From: Candidatus Latescibacterota bacterium
Lineage (GTDB): Bacteria; Latescibacterota; UBA2968; GCA-2709665
Assembly (NCBI GenBank): GCA_012271065.1
Contig: JAAXHE010000171.1
Span: 1 to 25,089, forward strand
Reading direction: 5' to 3'
DNA length: 25,089 bases
Of the stretch, positions 15,477 to 22,360 are shown piece after piece. Each line of letters starts with the position of its first letter. The stretch's first letter is position 1. The translations under genes were made by a program, and so were the position numbers. The notes beneath the pieces were generated by a model. That model did not search any database. It was not told where the DNA came from and worked only from the letters and a program-made list of their open reading frames with translations.

Positions 15477-16577
15477 CTATTTCCAGCGGGAGGGCGCCAG
15501 CACGCCTGCGGCGCAGATGACGACGACATACGGTACGGAAATCAGTTCAAGGAGCGGAAACAGCCGGAGGATCTTCCGCGCGTGGTAACGGCGGGCGGCT
15601 CTGGAAAGCAGCAGCCAGTCGGCGAGTAATTTCGCCGCAACCATCAGTCCGAAGGGGACGCGGAACGCCGGGTGTTGCCACGCGAGGAAAGGCGCCGCGG
15701 CGAGAGCCACGTGGAATATATAGATACACACCGCGACAAGCAAGGCTGAAAATCCGTAGTGTACCGCTTTTGACTGATAGCGCACCTGGCGGCGAAAAAG
15801 ACCGTCGGCATGGGGGTGTGAGTCCACCCTGGCTTCCGGATTGAACCGGATACGCCAGTCCGTCAGGGTGGCGATGCGCCGCATCAGCAGGACGTCGTCT
15901 CCGCCGCGTATATGGCCGATGGGCCCGAAGCCGCCGGCGTCCTGGAAGGCTGCTCTGCGGTATGCCAGATTCCGCCCTGAACAGGTCAGTGGAATACCCA
16001 GGCCCATGCTGCCCGCCGCGAGTGTGGATACCACGAGGCTCTGCAGGGCGAGCAGTCTGGATAGCATACCCTTTCCAGGCAAAAGGGGCGCGTATCCGGC
16101 GACCATGCCGACCTCGGGGTCGAAGGCGCGGACCGTGGAAGCGATCCAGTCGGAGGAGGGAATACAGTCGGCGTCGGTGGTGAGGATGATCCTCCCGGCG
16201 CCGGCGCGGATGCCCGCGTCCAGGGCATTCTTCTTCGGGCAGGCGAGCGCACTTTCGGTAACCCGCACGACCTTGAGACCGGGAATCCGATCCGTCCAGG
16301 TGAGCGCCCGGCGGGCGGTTTCATCCGTTGAACGGTCGTCGACGACGATGACCTCGGTGCGTTCGGTAGGATAGGTCTGTTCGACGAGGGCCGCGAGGCA
16401 CGCTTCGATGCGATGTGCTTCGTTTCGGGCGGGAATGACAACGGTCACGTCGGGCAGTGCCGTGTTCCGGCCCGCCGGCAAGCGACTCAAGCCCCTATGG
16501 ATGGCGCCTGCGACGATGACGTAGACCAGACAGAGCAGAGATGCGGCGAATCCCAGCGTTTCCATCGGGGCCGTCAC
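15477..16577 (-). CDS. Membrane GT2-family glycosyltransferase
   Basis: 366 residues from GTG 16577, whose codon overlaps the upstream TGA as GTGA; ATG 16565 (METLGFAAS) is an in-frame alternative. The first helix is at about 6-26, then DVTVVIPARNEA (43-54), VVDDRSTDETA (78-88), TTDADC (133-138) and GGDD (225-228). The QxxRW position reads QVRYQSK (264-270), so that motif is degenerate. C-terminal membrane helices (about 272-360) anchor it in the inner membrane. Donor and acceptor are unknown. It lies between the TIM-barrel gene and the radical SAM gene, 2 bp from the latter, and is clearly paralogous to the GT2 at 13090-14355. Confidence 0.9.
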   Translation of the reverse strand: MTAPMETLGFAASLLCLVYVIVAGAIHRGLSRLPAGRNTALPDVTVVIPARNEAHRIEACLAALVEQTYPTERTEVIVVDDRSTDETARRALTWTDRIPGLKVVRVTESALACPKKNALDAGIRAGAGRIILTTDADCIPSSDWIASTVRAFDPEVGMVAGYAPLLPGKGMLSRLLALQSLVVSTLAAGSMGLGIPLTCSGRNLAYRRAAFQDAGGFGPIGHIRGGDDVLLMRRIATLTDWRIRFNPEARVDSHPHADGLFRRQVRYQSKAVHYGFSALLVAVCIYIFHVALAAAPFLAWQHPAFRVPFGLMVAAKLLADWLLLSRAARRYHARKILRLFPLLELISVPYVVVICAAGVLAPSRWK

Positions 16578-17755
16578 GTATTGCAGATGCGGCGGTTATC
16601 GCCGATGCACTGCCTGATCCAGGCCAGATTGGCCGGCGGCATGATGCCGTAATTGTAGAACGAAAAGCGGCGGATGCCCAGTTCCAGCGCGCGTTCGACG
16701 CCCGCGCCGAGCGTCGGGGCGTCCGGAGAAGCGGGAGGATAGGCCTGGAGCCCCACCACGAGTTGCTGTGGATTCTTCAGGTCCGGGACAATACCGGAGA
16801 TGGTCGCCTGGATCCGGTCGGCGTCCGGTGTATAGGCGAGTGTTTCCGCATAATCCGCGATTTCCGCGAGGCGTGAGCGGTTGATGGCTGCGTTGAACCG
16901 GTCGCCCATGAAGATGAATGAGACGGGGACCCCGGCGGCCGCCCTGACCTCCTCCAGCAGGCTCGCGACCACCTCGTCGCGCATCCGGACGAACGGCTCG
17001 AGTTGCGGCACGGTGGCGATGAGTTCCTCGGGTGGCTCGGCAGGCGGGATGCCGGATGCCAGGATCCGGCGCAGCCTGTACGCTACGGCCCGTGAAAGGG
17101 CATCGGGGTCCAGACCCCTCCCCTTCGCGCTGGTCCGACAGGCGTCGCAGAAGCAGAGGGAGAGCAGCATTCGGCCTCCCGACCCCAGGTCGACGCCGTG
17201 CTTGACGTGATAATGGGTGTGTCCGAACCCCCCATAGGAGAGGGATTCGCACTCGAGGAGAGCGATTCCGTAGTTTTCTGCAAGGTCTCTGGCCAGCGCC
17301 GCGGCGAAGGCGCGTACACCCGGGTTGGCCGGGCAGAGCCAGGACGTACTGACGTCTCCGGTGCAGGTGACTTCAGCGCATTCCGGATGGCGGCCGGCCT
17401 GGAAGGAATTGTGGAGGAATACCGTCCAGGCGATGAGTTCAATTCCGGCGCCGGCCGCGGCATCGGCGGCGTCAGCGTACCAGTTGTCTCCGCCCATCAG
17501 AGGGCTGACGTGCGGTTGTATCGGCGTGTGGGCATACAGGCCCGCGTCGGGCTGGAAATAGACGGCAGCCTGCGGGATCTGGAGCAGCACCCGCTTCGGC
17601 GAATGGGGACGCAGCATCTCGAAGGTATGGTACGCCGAGGCCAGGCTGATGCCATCGAGGCCGATGTCATCCCGGAGCCGTTTTGCAATGGCCCGGGGGT
17701 CGCCGTCGGCCAGGTCCCACGGGTAGGTCCAGAGCGTTGTGTGAAGGCTGGACAA
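16574..17755 (-). CDS. TIM-barrel, glycoside-hydrolase-like protein of unknown function
   Basis: 393 residues from TTG 17755 with GGAG about 8 nt upstream. No signal peptide is seen. The pattern is that of a (beta/alpha)8 barrel: LHTTLWTYPWDL at the start, IELIAWTVFLHNSF (105-118), CPANPGVRAFAAALARDL (141-158), ALLECESLSYGGFGHTHYH (165-183) and a late strand RRFSFYNYGIMPPANL. E168 or E170 could be a catalytic acid. The cysteine set SLCFCDACR (C201, C203, C206) recalls the CxC/CxxC motif of uncharacterised GH-like barrels. Family members known to me are annotated only as hypothetical. It heads the operon with two glycosyltransferases and a radical SAM protein and is coupled to the first GT2 by a GTGA overlap. 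Hydrolase activity is inference. Confidence 0.65.
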   Translation of the reverse strand: MSSLHTTLWTYPWDLADGDPRAIAKRLRDDIGLDGISLASAYHTFEMLRPHSPKRVLLQIPQAAVYFQPDAGLYAHTPIQPHVSPLMGGDNWYADAADAAAGAGIELIAWTVFLHNSFQAGRHPECAEVTCTGDVSTSWLCPANPGVRAFAAALARDLAENYGIALLECESLSYGGFGHTHYHVKHGVDLGSGGRMLLSLCFCDACRTSAKGRGLDPDALSRAVAYRLRRILASGIPPAEPPEELIATVPQLEPFVRMRDEVVASLLEEVRAAAGVPVSFIFMGDRFNAAINRSRLAEIADYAETLAYTPDADRIQATISGIVPDLKNPQQLVVGLQAYPPASPDAPTLGAGVERALELGIRRFSFYNYGIMPPANLAWIRQCIGDNRRICNT

Positions 17756-17847
17756 TCGGATGTCTCCAGGCCCGGGTGGTGTTCACCGGGACAGGCAATT
17801 CGCTATGCCGGCGACGGGGCGATCTGCAGTCTGTCCCAGATGGGTTG

Positions 17848-17876
17848 ATTGTACCAATTAATTACGGCGATTGCAA
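17848..17876 (-). promoter_or_regulatory. Sigma70-type promoter of the TIM-barrel/GT2/radical SAM operon
   Basis: On the minus strand TTGCAA (17876-17871) is followed after 17 nt by TACAAT (17853-17848). The -10 is 5 of 6, the -35 is 4 of 6, and the spacer is AT-rich. It lies about 93 nt upstream of the first start codon. Confidence 0.6.
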
Positions 17877-17956
17877 GATTTATTGGCAGGAGCATCAAAG
17901 GCTTGGACAGTGGGGAAGCGTAGCGCGATAGCACCCAACCGCGCCGCGGCTAAATT

Positions 17957-18110
17957 TGTAGGGGCGACCGGCCGGTCGCCCAGATGCGGTTAGACGGGAG
18001 AGGTTAGACGGTAGAAGAAATCTTCGCCCGAAATTCAGTCCCTCCTTGCCTCCGGCACGACAAGAAACCTTGCAAGGCAGGTAATCTCTACCCTCTTCCG
18101 TCTTCCCGTT
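17957..18110. repeat. Dispersed non-coding repeat, copy 1
   Basis: Begins TTGTAGGGGCGACC and contains the palindrome GGGCGACCGGCCGGTCGCCC at 17962-17981. Then TAGACGGGAGAG (17991-18002), a second TAGACGGTAG (18005-18014), and the blocks CCTCCGGCACGA, AAGAAACCT and GGCAGGTAATCT shared with copy 2. It closes with CTCTTCCGTCTT (18093-18104), an imperfect inverted copy of TAGACGGGAGAG (10 of 12). No coding potential. Confidence 0.75.
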
Positions 18111-18193
18111 CTTGAGGAACACACCGTAGGCAGGGAATTTGCAGGGAAGTGGGTTTTTCGATTTTGCTTCAACTTGACAGCCAATAGCTGCTT

Positions 18194-19336
18194 CTAAATG
18201 TACCCAGTGGACCCATCCGGACGGACGGGCGCCGTGCGCTGCCAGTGGGGCGGGTCTGAATCCGCGAGCGCGTCTTCGTTCACCTCGATGCCCAAACCCG
18301 GACGGTCTCTGAGTTCGAGGTATCCGTCCACCGGCAGGTACGGATCCGGGACGTACTCCATCCATCTTGAGCCTGCGGGGATGACGTATTCGAGGATCTT
18401 GAAGTTGTGCGTGGCCGCGGCAAAGTGCACGTTGACCGCCGTGGCGATGGGGCCCATCGGATTGTGCGGCGCGATGGTGACGTAGTGGGCCTCGGCGATC
18501 GCAGCGATCTTTCGCATTTCCAGAAGGCCCCCGCAGACGCAGACGTCGGGCTGTATGATGTCGGCGGCCCTGGCGGCGATGAGATTCAGAAACTCGAACC
18601 GCGCGTAGAGACATTCCCCGGTCGCCAGCGGCACCTGCATCTGGCTGCGCAGCTGCTGCCACGCCGGGATGTGTTCCGGTCTGAGGGGCTCTTCGTAAAA
18701 CAGGGGGTCGTACGGCGCAAGCGCGTTGGCCAGTTGCAGGGCTCGGACCGGTTCGAAGATCTTGGCGTGCGGATCGAACGCGAATTCCCAGTCGTCGGGG
18801 GTGTGCTTCCGGAGGCTTTCGAAATACTCGGCGGCGGCCGCGCAGACCCGGCCCCAACGATTCGCGTCGGGATTCAGCAGGAAGGGGCTGGTCTTGAACG
18901 CCGTGAACCCCCATTGCTCATTCAGACGGTGCGCACCTTCCGCCGCGACCTCTCCGGTCGGGCCGCCGCAGCTCTGGTAGACTCTTACCCGGTCTCGCAG
19001 GTTGCCGCCCAGAAGCATATAGACGGGTACGTTTGCGGCTTTGCCGCTGATATCCCAGAGCGCGTGTTCGATACCGGAAATGGCTGCCAGTCCGGTGCCG
19101 CCCGCGGGGAAGCGAAACTGCTGATGAATCTTCATCATCAGGTATTCGATGCGACGGGGATCTTCGCCGACAAGCCACGTGGCCACGTAGTCGACGATGG
19201 GCTCGATAGAGAGGTCCGGCCCGATGGAATAGGCTTCGCCCCATCCGTACAGGCCCTCGTCGGTCTCGACTTTGACGAGCGCCCTCGGGCGGTTGCTGTA
19301 GGTCACGAGGAAGGTCTTTACCGAGGTGATTTTCAT
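18194..19336 (-). CDS. Enolase-superfamily (mandelate racemase/muconate lactonizing) sugar-acid dehydratase, GalD-like
   Basis: 380 residues from ATG 19336, with AAGGAG upstream. The N-terminal capping domain (MKITSVKTFLVTY, then LVKVETDEGLYGWGEA) leads to the (beta/alpha)7-beta barrel. K148 lies in FKTSP, and the metal and active-site residues read FDPHAKIF (D188, H190), FYEEPLRPEHIPAWQQL (E215 or E216), TGECLYARFEF (E241) and IAPHNPMGPIATA (H291). A D-x-H after the second metal strand, EEP, GE and APHxPxGPI are typical of the galactonate/mannonate dehydratase subgroup. It should dehydrate an aldonic acid to a 2-keto-3-deoxy acid. Its ATG overlaps the stop of the XRE-type gene (ATGA), so regulator and enzyme are translationally coupled. 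Confidence 0.9.
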   Translation of the reverse strand: MKITSVKTFLVTYSNRPRALVKVETDEGLYGWGEAYSIGPDLSIEPIVDYVATWLVGEDPRRIEYLMMKIHQQFRFPAGGTGLAAISGIEHALWDISGKAANVPVYMLLGGNLRDRVRVYQSCGGPTGEVAAEGAHRLNEQWGFTAFKTSPFLLNPDANRWGRVCAAAAEYFESLRKHTPDDWEFAFDPHAKIFEPVRALQLANALAPYDPLFYEEPLRPEHIPAWQQLRSQMQVPLATGECLYARFEFLNLIAARAADIIQPDVCVCGGLLEMRKIAAIAEAHYVTIAPHNPMGPIATAVNVHFAAATHNFKILEYVIPAGSRWMEYVPDPYLPVDGYLELRDRPGLGIEVNEDALADSDPPHWQRTAPVRPDGSTGYI

Positions 19337-19593
19337 GATGACAACTCTCCTTTTTTCGGTGATTCGGGCCTGGGATCTAACTCGGGGTTGTATTTAAAGA
19401 GGTCGCCGGGCGTGCATTCGAGCGCCTGGCAGAGAGATTCGATGGTGGCCAGGTCTATCCGCTTTGCGCGGTTGTTGAAGATGGCCGAGACCGTATTGGC
19501 CTGAAGCCCGGTCAGCCTGGCGATTTCCGAGATCCTGTACGGACGGTCCGGTCCCTTTTCGGCCATGACAATATGGAGTTGGAATCTAAGCAT
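19333..19593 (-). CDS. XRE/Cro-type helix-turn-helix regulator
   Basis: 86 residues from ATG 19593; MLRFQLHIVMAEKG resembles the usual start (M-I/L-R-x-R-L) of small YozG-like XRE proteins, supporting this start over the internal Met10. The HTH is at about 20-42 (RISEIARLTGLQANTVSAIFNNRAK), followed by IDLATIESLCQALECTPGDLFKYNPE, the conserved end of the domain. It is a DNA-binding domain with no sensor domain. Its stop overlaps the dehydratase start by 4 nt (ATGA). An AT-rich region of about 130 bp lies upstream. It may regulate its own operon; target and signal are unknown. Confidence 0.88.
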   Translation of the reverse strand: MLRFQLHIVMAEKGPDRPYRISEIARLTGLQANTVSAIFNNRAKRIDLATIESLCQALECTPGDLFKYNPELDPRPESPKKGELSS

Positions 19594-19827
19594 TCTATCG
19601 ACCGTGATGGCGTCAGTGCTGGACGAATTGTCTCGCGAAAGGTCTGCCCATGAAGATTAATAATGATGTTTTAATATATAAAATATTTAGTGTTTTACTT
19701 ATTTAGTTACTTGTAATTTCAGAACAAGCGGTCTATTGGGCGATTCCACGCCGTTGGTGTCGAGTTGGATGTCCAGCTGCCAGGCTCTTGACCGTGATGT
19801 CTCTTTGGTCGGGACCCATCGCGTTTC
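19594..19827. other. AT-rich intergenic region upstream of the XRE regulator
   Basis: 234 bp with a strongly AT-rich core at about 19656-19720 (runs such as TTTTAATATATAAAATATTT) in otherwise GC-rich DNA. It very likely holds the promoter and operator of the regulator operon, but I could not choose one -35/-10 pair. GACCGTGATG occurs at 19600-19609 and again at 19791-19800. Confidence 0.5.
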
Positions 19828-20328
19828 TCAGTCCTTGAACGTCAGGGAGATGCCGGCCTTGGCGCCATATTTGTTCTCCGTTCCCTCCGCTACACCCCGG
19901 TCAAGGGTGGCTTCCACGAAAAATCGAAAAGGCCCCAGCATCTTCAGGTTCATCCCCGCCACGGCCGTTAGAAGCACCTTGCTGGCCGACCCGTCGATGA
20001 GTTCCGCATCCGATTCTTCCTTGGTGTAGATCAGCCCGCTACCGGCCCCGCCGTAAATCCGGAGGTTATCCCCCAGGCTGACTTTGTAGAGTCCGCGGAT
20101 GGAAACGGGCACGGTAATCGCGCCGTCTTTCTCGTAATACTCCCCTGCGAGCATGACCCCCGCGGGTTTGCTGCCGAACGGAAGGATGATGGATCCGTGC
20201 CAGCCGGGTTCCTTGTCTTCGACATAGAGTCCGCCCCCGGCGCGCAAGGCGATCTGGGCGTGCGTCTCGGCGGTGGCCGCACCCAGCAGGCAGAACACGG
20301 TCACCGCCGGGGCGAGGTATCTGTTCAT
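19828..20328 (-). CDS. Small exported beta-barrel-like protein
   Basis: 166 residues from ATG 20328, with GAGGAG about 9 nt upstream. A signal peptide covers about residues 1-24 (MNRYLAPAVTVFCLLGAATAETHAQ, cut near THA). The mature part alternates polar and hydrophobic residues with Gly turns (LRAGGGLYVED, GSIILPFGSKPAGVMLAGEYYEK, LRIYGGAGSGLIY, FFVEATLDRGVAEG) and ends AKAGISLTFKD, a C-terminal aromatic strand as in outer-membrane barrels. It probably forms a small 8-stranded barrel in the outer membrane (OmpA-like fold without the peptidoglycan domain). Function unknown. It lies 49 bp downstream of vapC on the same strand and might be read through from the vapBC promoter. Confidence 0.75.
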   Translation of the reverse strand: MNRYLAPAVTVFCLLGAATAETHAQIALRAGGGLYVEDKEPGWHGSIILPFGSKPAGVMLAGEYYEKDGAITVPVSIRGLYKVSLGDNLRIYGGAGSGLIYTKEESDAELIDGSASKVLLTAVAGMNLKMLGPFRFFVEATLDRGVAEGTENKYGAKAGISLTFKD

Positions 20329-20377
20329 AATTGCGTTCTCCTCTTGATTTAGACACGTGACGCCCGGGACACCGTCC

Positions 20378-20740
20378 TCAATGTTGATACGCGATTCCCA
20401 GGCGGCCGGCCGCAGCCCGCAGGTTTCCCTCTGATGTCCACAACAGAAGGTCGGACAACCGGGCGGATGCCATCAGATGCGCGTCGATCAGGCCGACCCC
20501 CGCGGCGGAGAGCCGGTGGTGTTCGATGAAATGCAGGACTTCGCGCTCGCTGGCAGCGGATGCCTGCGGAAGCGTCTGAAGCAACGTCAGAAACTCGGTC
20601 CTGTTGGCCAACCTGCCGCACGCAAGTTCACCGACGATCAGCGGATGGCACGCGACCCTCCCTTCTCGCAGGAGCGCCTTCAGTCGTCCATTTCCTGTAC
20701 GAAGGAAAGAGACCCAGATTGACGTATCGACAAGGACCAT
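20378..20740 (-). CDS. vapC: VapC-type PIN-domain ribonuclease toxin
   Basis: 120 residues from ATG 20740, two bases after the vapB stop. An upstream in-frame ATG (20761) would overlap vapB, and the open frame continues further, but the PIN fold starts exactly at MVLVDTSIWV. The acidic triad is D5, E38 (IVGELACG) and D86 (GLIDAHLMASA). The usual fourth acid in the WTxDxxL motif reads WTSEGNL, so Asp is replaced by E104. It should be a Mg-dependent endoribonuclease inhibiting translation, neutralised by VapB. No Shine-Dalgarno site is seen; translation is probably coupled to vapB. Complete, so presumably active, unless the D-to-E change weakens it. Confidence 0.9.
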   Translation of the reverse strand: MVLVDTSIWVSFLRTGNGRLKALLREGRVACHPLIVGELACGRLANRTEFLTLLQTLPQASAASEREVLHFIEHHRLSAAGVGLIDAHLMASARLSDLLLWTSEGNLRAAAGRLGIAYQH

Positions 20741-20742
20741 GG

Positions 20743-20940
20743 CTACGGGATGTCCGGACATCGGCGCGGGACCGGCAGCAGGTTTGTCTCCGTGCCTTCG
20801 AGCTCCGCCAGCCGCCTGCTGCTCTCGCGGGCGATCAGGGTTTCCAGACCAAGCCTGACAAGGGCTGTTTTCTGTTTGATTCCGGTTAACGTGGATGCCC
20901 GCTTCAACAGGGCATCGTCTATATTCAGCGTCGTTCTCAT
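20743..20940 (-). CDS. vapB: VapB-type antitoxin (ribbon-helix-helix)
   Basis: 65 residues. The N-terminus MRTTLNIDDALLKRA is the beta-strand and first helix of a ribbon-helix-helix DNA-binding domain, followed by TGIKQKTALVRLGLETLIARES (helix 2 and hinge). The C-terminal tail RRLAELEGTETNLLPVPRR should wrap the toxin. It represses its own promoter and neutralises VapC. The start codon lies 8 nt after the -10 hexamer of the promoter and no Shine-Dalgarno sequence fits, suggesting a leaderless transcript. vapC follows after 2 nt. Confidence 0.9.
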   Translation of the reverse strand: MRTTLNIDDALLKRASTLTGIKQKTALVRLGLETLIARESSRRLAELEGTETNLLPVPRRCPDIP

Positions 20941-20947
20941 ATGCTAC

Positions 20948-20976
20948 AATATGCATAATTTATACATATTAGTCAA
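20948..20976 (-). promoter_or_regulatory. vapBC promoter with operator palindrome
   Basis: On the minus strand TTGACT (20976-20971), 17-nt spacer, CATATT (20953-20948). A 23-bp palindrome covers 20948-20970, half-sites AATATGCATAA and TTATACATATT around a central T, with one mismatched pair. It coincides exactly with spacer plus -10, as expected of an autoregulatory VapBC operator. Confidence 0.75.
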
Positions 20977-21055
20977 TGGTAATCAGATATCTGGAATCAT
21001 CGCGCCAAATCGAAAACAACCGGATGGAAATTGCGTCGGGGATCGAACGGTTGTA

Positions 21056-21193
21056 TGTTAGGGGCGACCGGCCGGTCGCCCAAATAGGCGTAGACGGTAG
21101 ATGAAATCCGTGCCCGCTATGTTTTTCCTTCTTTCCTCCGGCACGAGAAGAAACCTCAATAGGCAGGTAATCTGTCCCGACTCCCGTCTACTT
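21056..21193. repeat. Dispersed non-coding repeat, copy 2
   Basis: Carries the same GGGCGACCGGCCGGTCGCCC palindrome (21062-21081) as copy 1 and the same order of blocks: TAGACGGTAGA, GAAATC, CCTCCGGCACGA, AAGAAACCT, GGCAGGTAATCT. Its ends GTAGACGGTAG (21090-21100) and CTCCCGTCTAC (21181-21191) form an 11-bp inverted repeat with one mismatch. It is shorter than copy 1, which has a duplicated TTAGACGG segment. Confidence 0.75.
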
Positions 21194-21227
21194 CCTTAGC
21201 TAAACAGCACGCGAAACCGTCTTTCCT

Positions 21228-21251
21228 CCCTCTTTCCCGCGGGAGAGAGGG
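21228..21251. repeat. GC-rich palindrome, REP-like
   Basis: CCCTCTTTCCC (21228-21238) and GGGAGAGAGGG (21241-21251) are inverted with one mismatch and a 2-nt centre. Similar CCCTCTCCCGCGGGAGAGGG motifs recur in many bacterial genomes, from memory. Confidence 0.5.
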
Positions 21252-21356
21252 CCGGGGAGAGAGGTCTGGGCGGAGGGGAGACGTGGATTTTGATCCTGGT
21301 TTTCGTTTCTTGGCTGACATCCGACCAATGATAGGTGAAAGCTGATTTGCTGACCG

Positions 21357-21797
21357 ATGGCTGAGAAATTCAAATTGATTCCCGAAGCCCACGTCTTCCT
21401 GATGAAGGGCGACGACGAAGTATTGCTGTTGCGGCGTTTCAATACGGGATTTGAAGACGGGAAGTACAGCGTGATTGCCGGGCACATCGACGGCAACGAA
21501 GAGGTCAGGGCTGCCGCGATCAGGGAAGCGCGTGAAGAGGCAGGAATCGAGATCAGGACAGAGGGCATCGAGGTCGTGGGCGTGATGCACCGGAAGAGCG
21601 AGGACGAACGGGTCGGTTTTTTTCTCGCGGCCACCAGGTGGCGTGGAGACGTCGTCAACGCCGAGCCGCACCGGTGCGACGACCTGTCGTGGCATTCTGT
21701 TCGGGATCTCCCTGACAATATGGTGCCGTACGTCAGGCGCGCTCTCGAAAACTATCTGAACGGCAAGTTCTACGACAGCTTCGGCTGGGAAGAATAA
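21357..21797 (+). CDS. Nudix hydrolase
   Basis: 146 residues from ATG 21357; no good ribosome binding site is visible, but the protein starts in the expected way (MAEKFKLIPEAHVFLMKGDDEVLLLRR). The Nudix box is complete and canonical: G42-x5-E48-x7-R56-E57-x2-E60-E61-x-G63-I64, in the segment GHIDGNEEVR...IREAREEAGI. GKYSVIAGHIDG just before it is typical of small nucleotide or nucleotide-sugar pyrophosphohydrolases. It should hydrolyse a nucleoside diphosphate linked to another group using Mg; the substrate is unknown. It is the first of three same-strand genes (Nudix, small membrane protein, methyltransferase) with gaps of 83 and 30 bp, so co-transcription is possible. Confidence 0.92.
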   Translation: MAEKFKLIPEAHVFLMKGDDEVLLLRRFNTGFEDGKYSVIAGHIDGNEEVRAAAIREAREEAGIEIRTEGIEVVGVMHRKSEDERVGFFLAATRWRGDVVNAEPHRCDDLSWHSVRDLPDNMVPYVRRALENYLNGKFYDSFGWEE

Positions 21798-21880
21798 AAA
21801 GGCTGCCGCTGGAAGACTGCCCAGCGATTTCGAACGAAGCCGCGAGATGCATTTCGGCGCAAGAATGGACATCATCAGCT

Positions 21881-22330
21881 ATGGACGACAGGACAATCGA
21901 TCTCACAGTCTCGATACCCCCTCAATACAGGGTCCTTCTGGTCACCCTTGGCGTTGTCCACGTCCTCGGCGGCGCTCTTTTCCTGAGCGCAGGGAACGGC
22001 TTTTTCGGAGTCCTGAATCTCGTCCTCGGTCCCTCATGGCTATCTTGGGGTCTGTTCTACGAACGAATCAACAGGCACACCATCGCGATTGATGCCGGTC
22101 ATATCGAAATCGTCCGGGGCCTTTTCCGCCGGCGCAGAATCCACTGGTCGTCGATATCGAAGATCCGCTTCGAGTCGACCCGGATGGAAATTCAGGCCAG
22201 CAGAGGCAAGGGCGCCATGGTGAATTTCCGGGAGATAAGCTCTGGCGCGAGCCGGTTGATCAGAGACGAAATGGTCACAAAACTCAGCCCCGTTGCCGAG
22301 GCGAACGGCGTGTCGATTGAGGGCGTATAA
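21881..22330 (+). CDS. Small membrane protein with PH-like C-terminal domain
   Basis: 149 residues from ATG 21881. Two hydrophobic helices at about 17-36 (YRVLLVTLGVVHVLGGALFL) and 38-60 (FFGVLNLVLGPSWLSWGLF) are followed by a soluble beta-rich region: TIAIDAGHIEIVRGLFRRRRIHWSSISKIRFEST. An I-x-hydrophobic-G-L-(F)-x-R-x-x-I-x-W-x-x-I-x-x-I pattern is common to bacterial PH (bPH/DUF304-like) domains. No enzyme motif is seen. The ribosome binding site is weak. Function is unknown; bPH domains are often found in small inner-membrane proteins linked to envelope functions. Confidence 0.7.
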   Translation: MDDRTIDLTVSIPPQYRVLLVTLGVVHVLGGALFLSAGNGFFGVLNLVLGPSWLSWGLFYERINRHTIAIDAGHIEIVRGLFRRRRIHWSSISKIRFESTRMEIQASRGKGAMVNFREISSGASRLIRDEMVTKLSPVAEANGVSIEGV

Positions 22331-22360
22331 CCCTACTATCGTTCAGGTCGAGGATTGACT

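Larger units (their letters stand above)
17756..18193. other. Intergenic region between the dehydratase and the GT2 operon
   Basis: 438 bp without a gene. It contains the operon promoter at 17848-17876 and repeat copy 1 at 17957-18110. Sequence from 18110 to 18193 shows nothing recognisable. Confidence 0.6.
20977..21356. other. Intergenic region between vapB and the Nudix gene
   Basis: 380 bp without a gene. It holds repeat copy 2 (21056-21193) and the palindrome at 21228-21251. A Nudix promoter could not be placed, and the Nudix gene has no clear ribosome binding site. Confidence 0.6.

Noticed and set aside
19600..19800. Direct repeat GACCGTGATG at 19600 and 19791
   Set aside because: Ten matching bases at 190-bp spacing can arise by chance; no further similarity extends around them.
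20741..20956. N-terminal extension of the VapC frame through vapB
   Set aside because: The extension overlaps vapB in another frame and is not PIN-like; the PIN fold begins at MVLVDTS.
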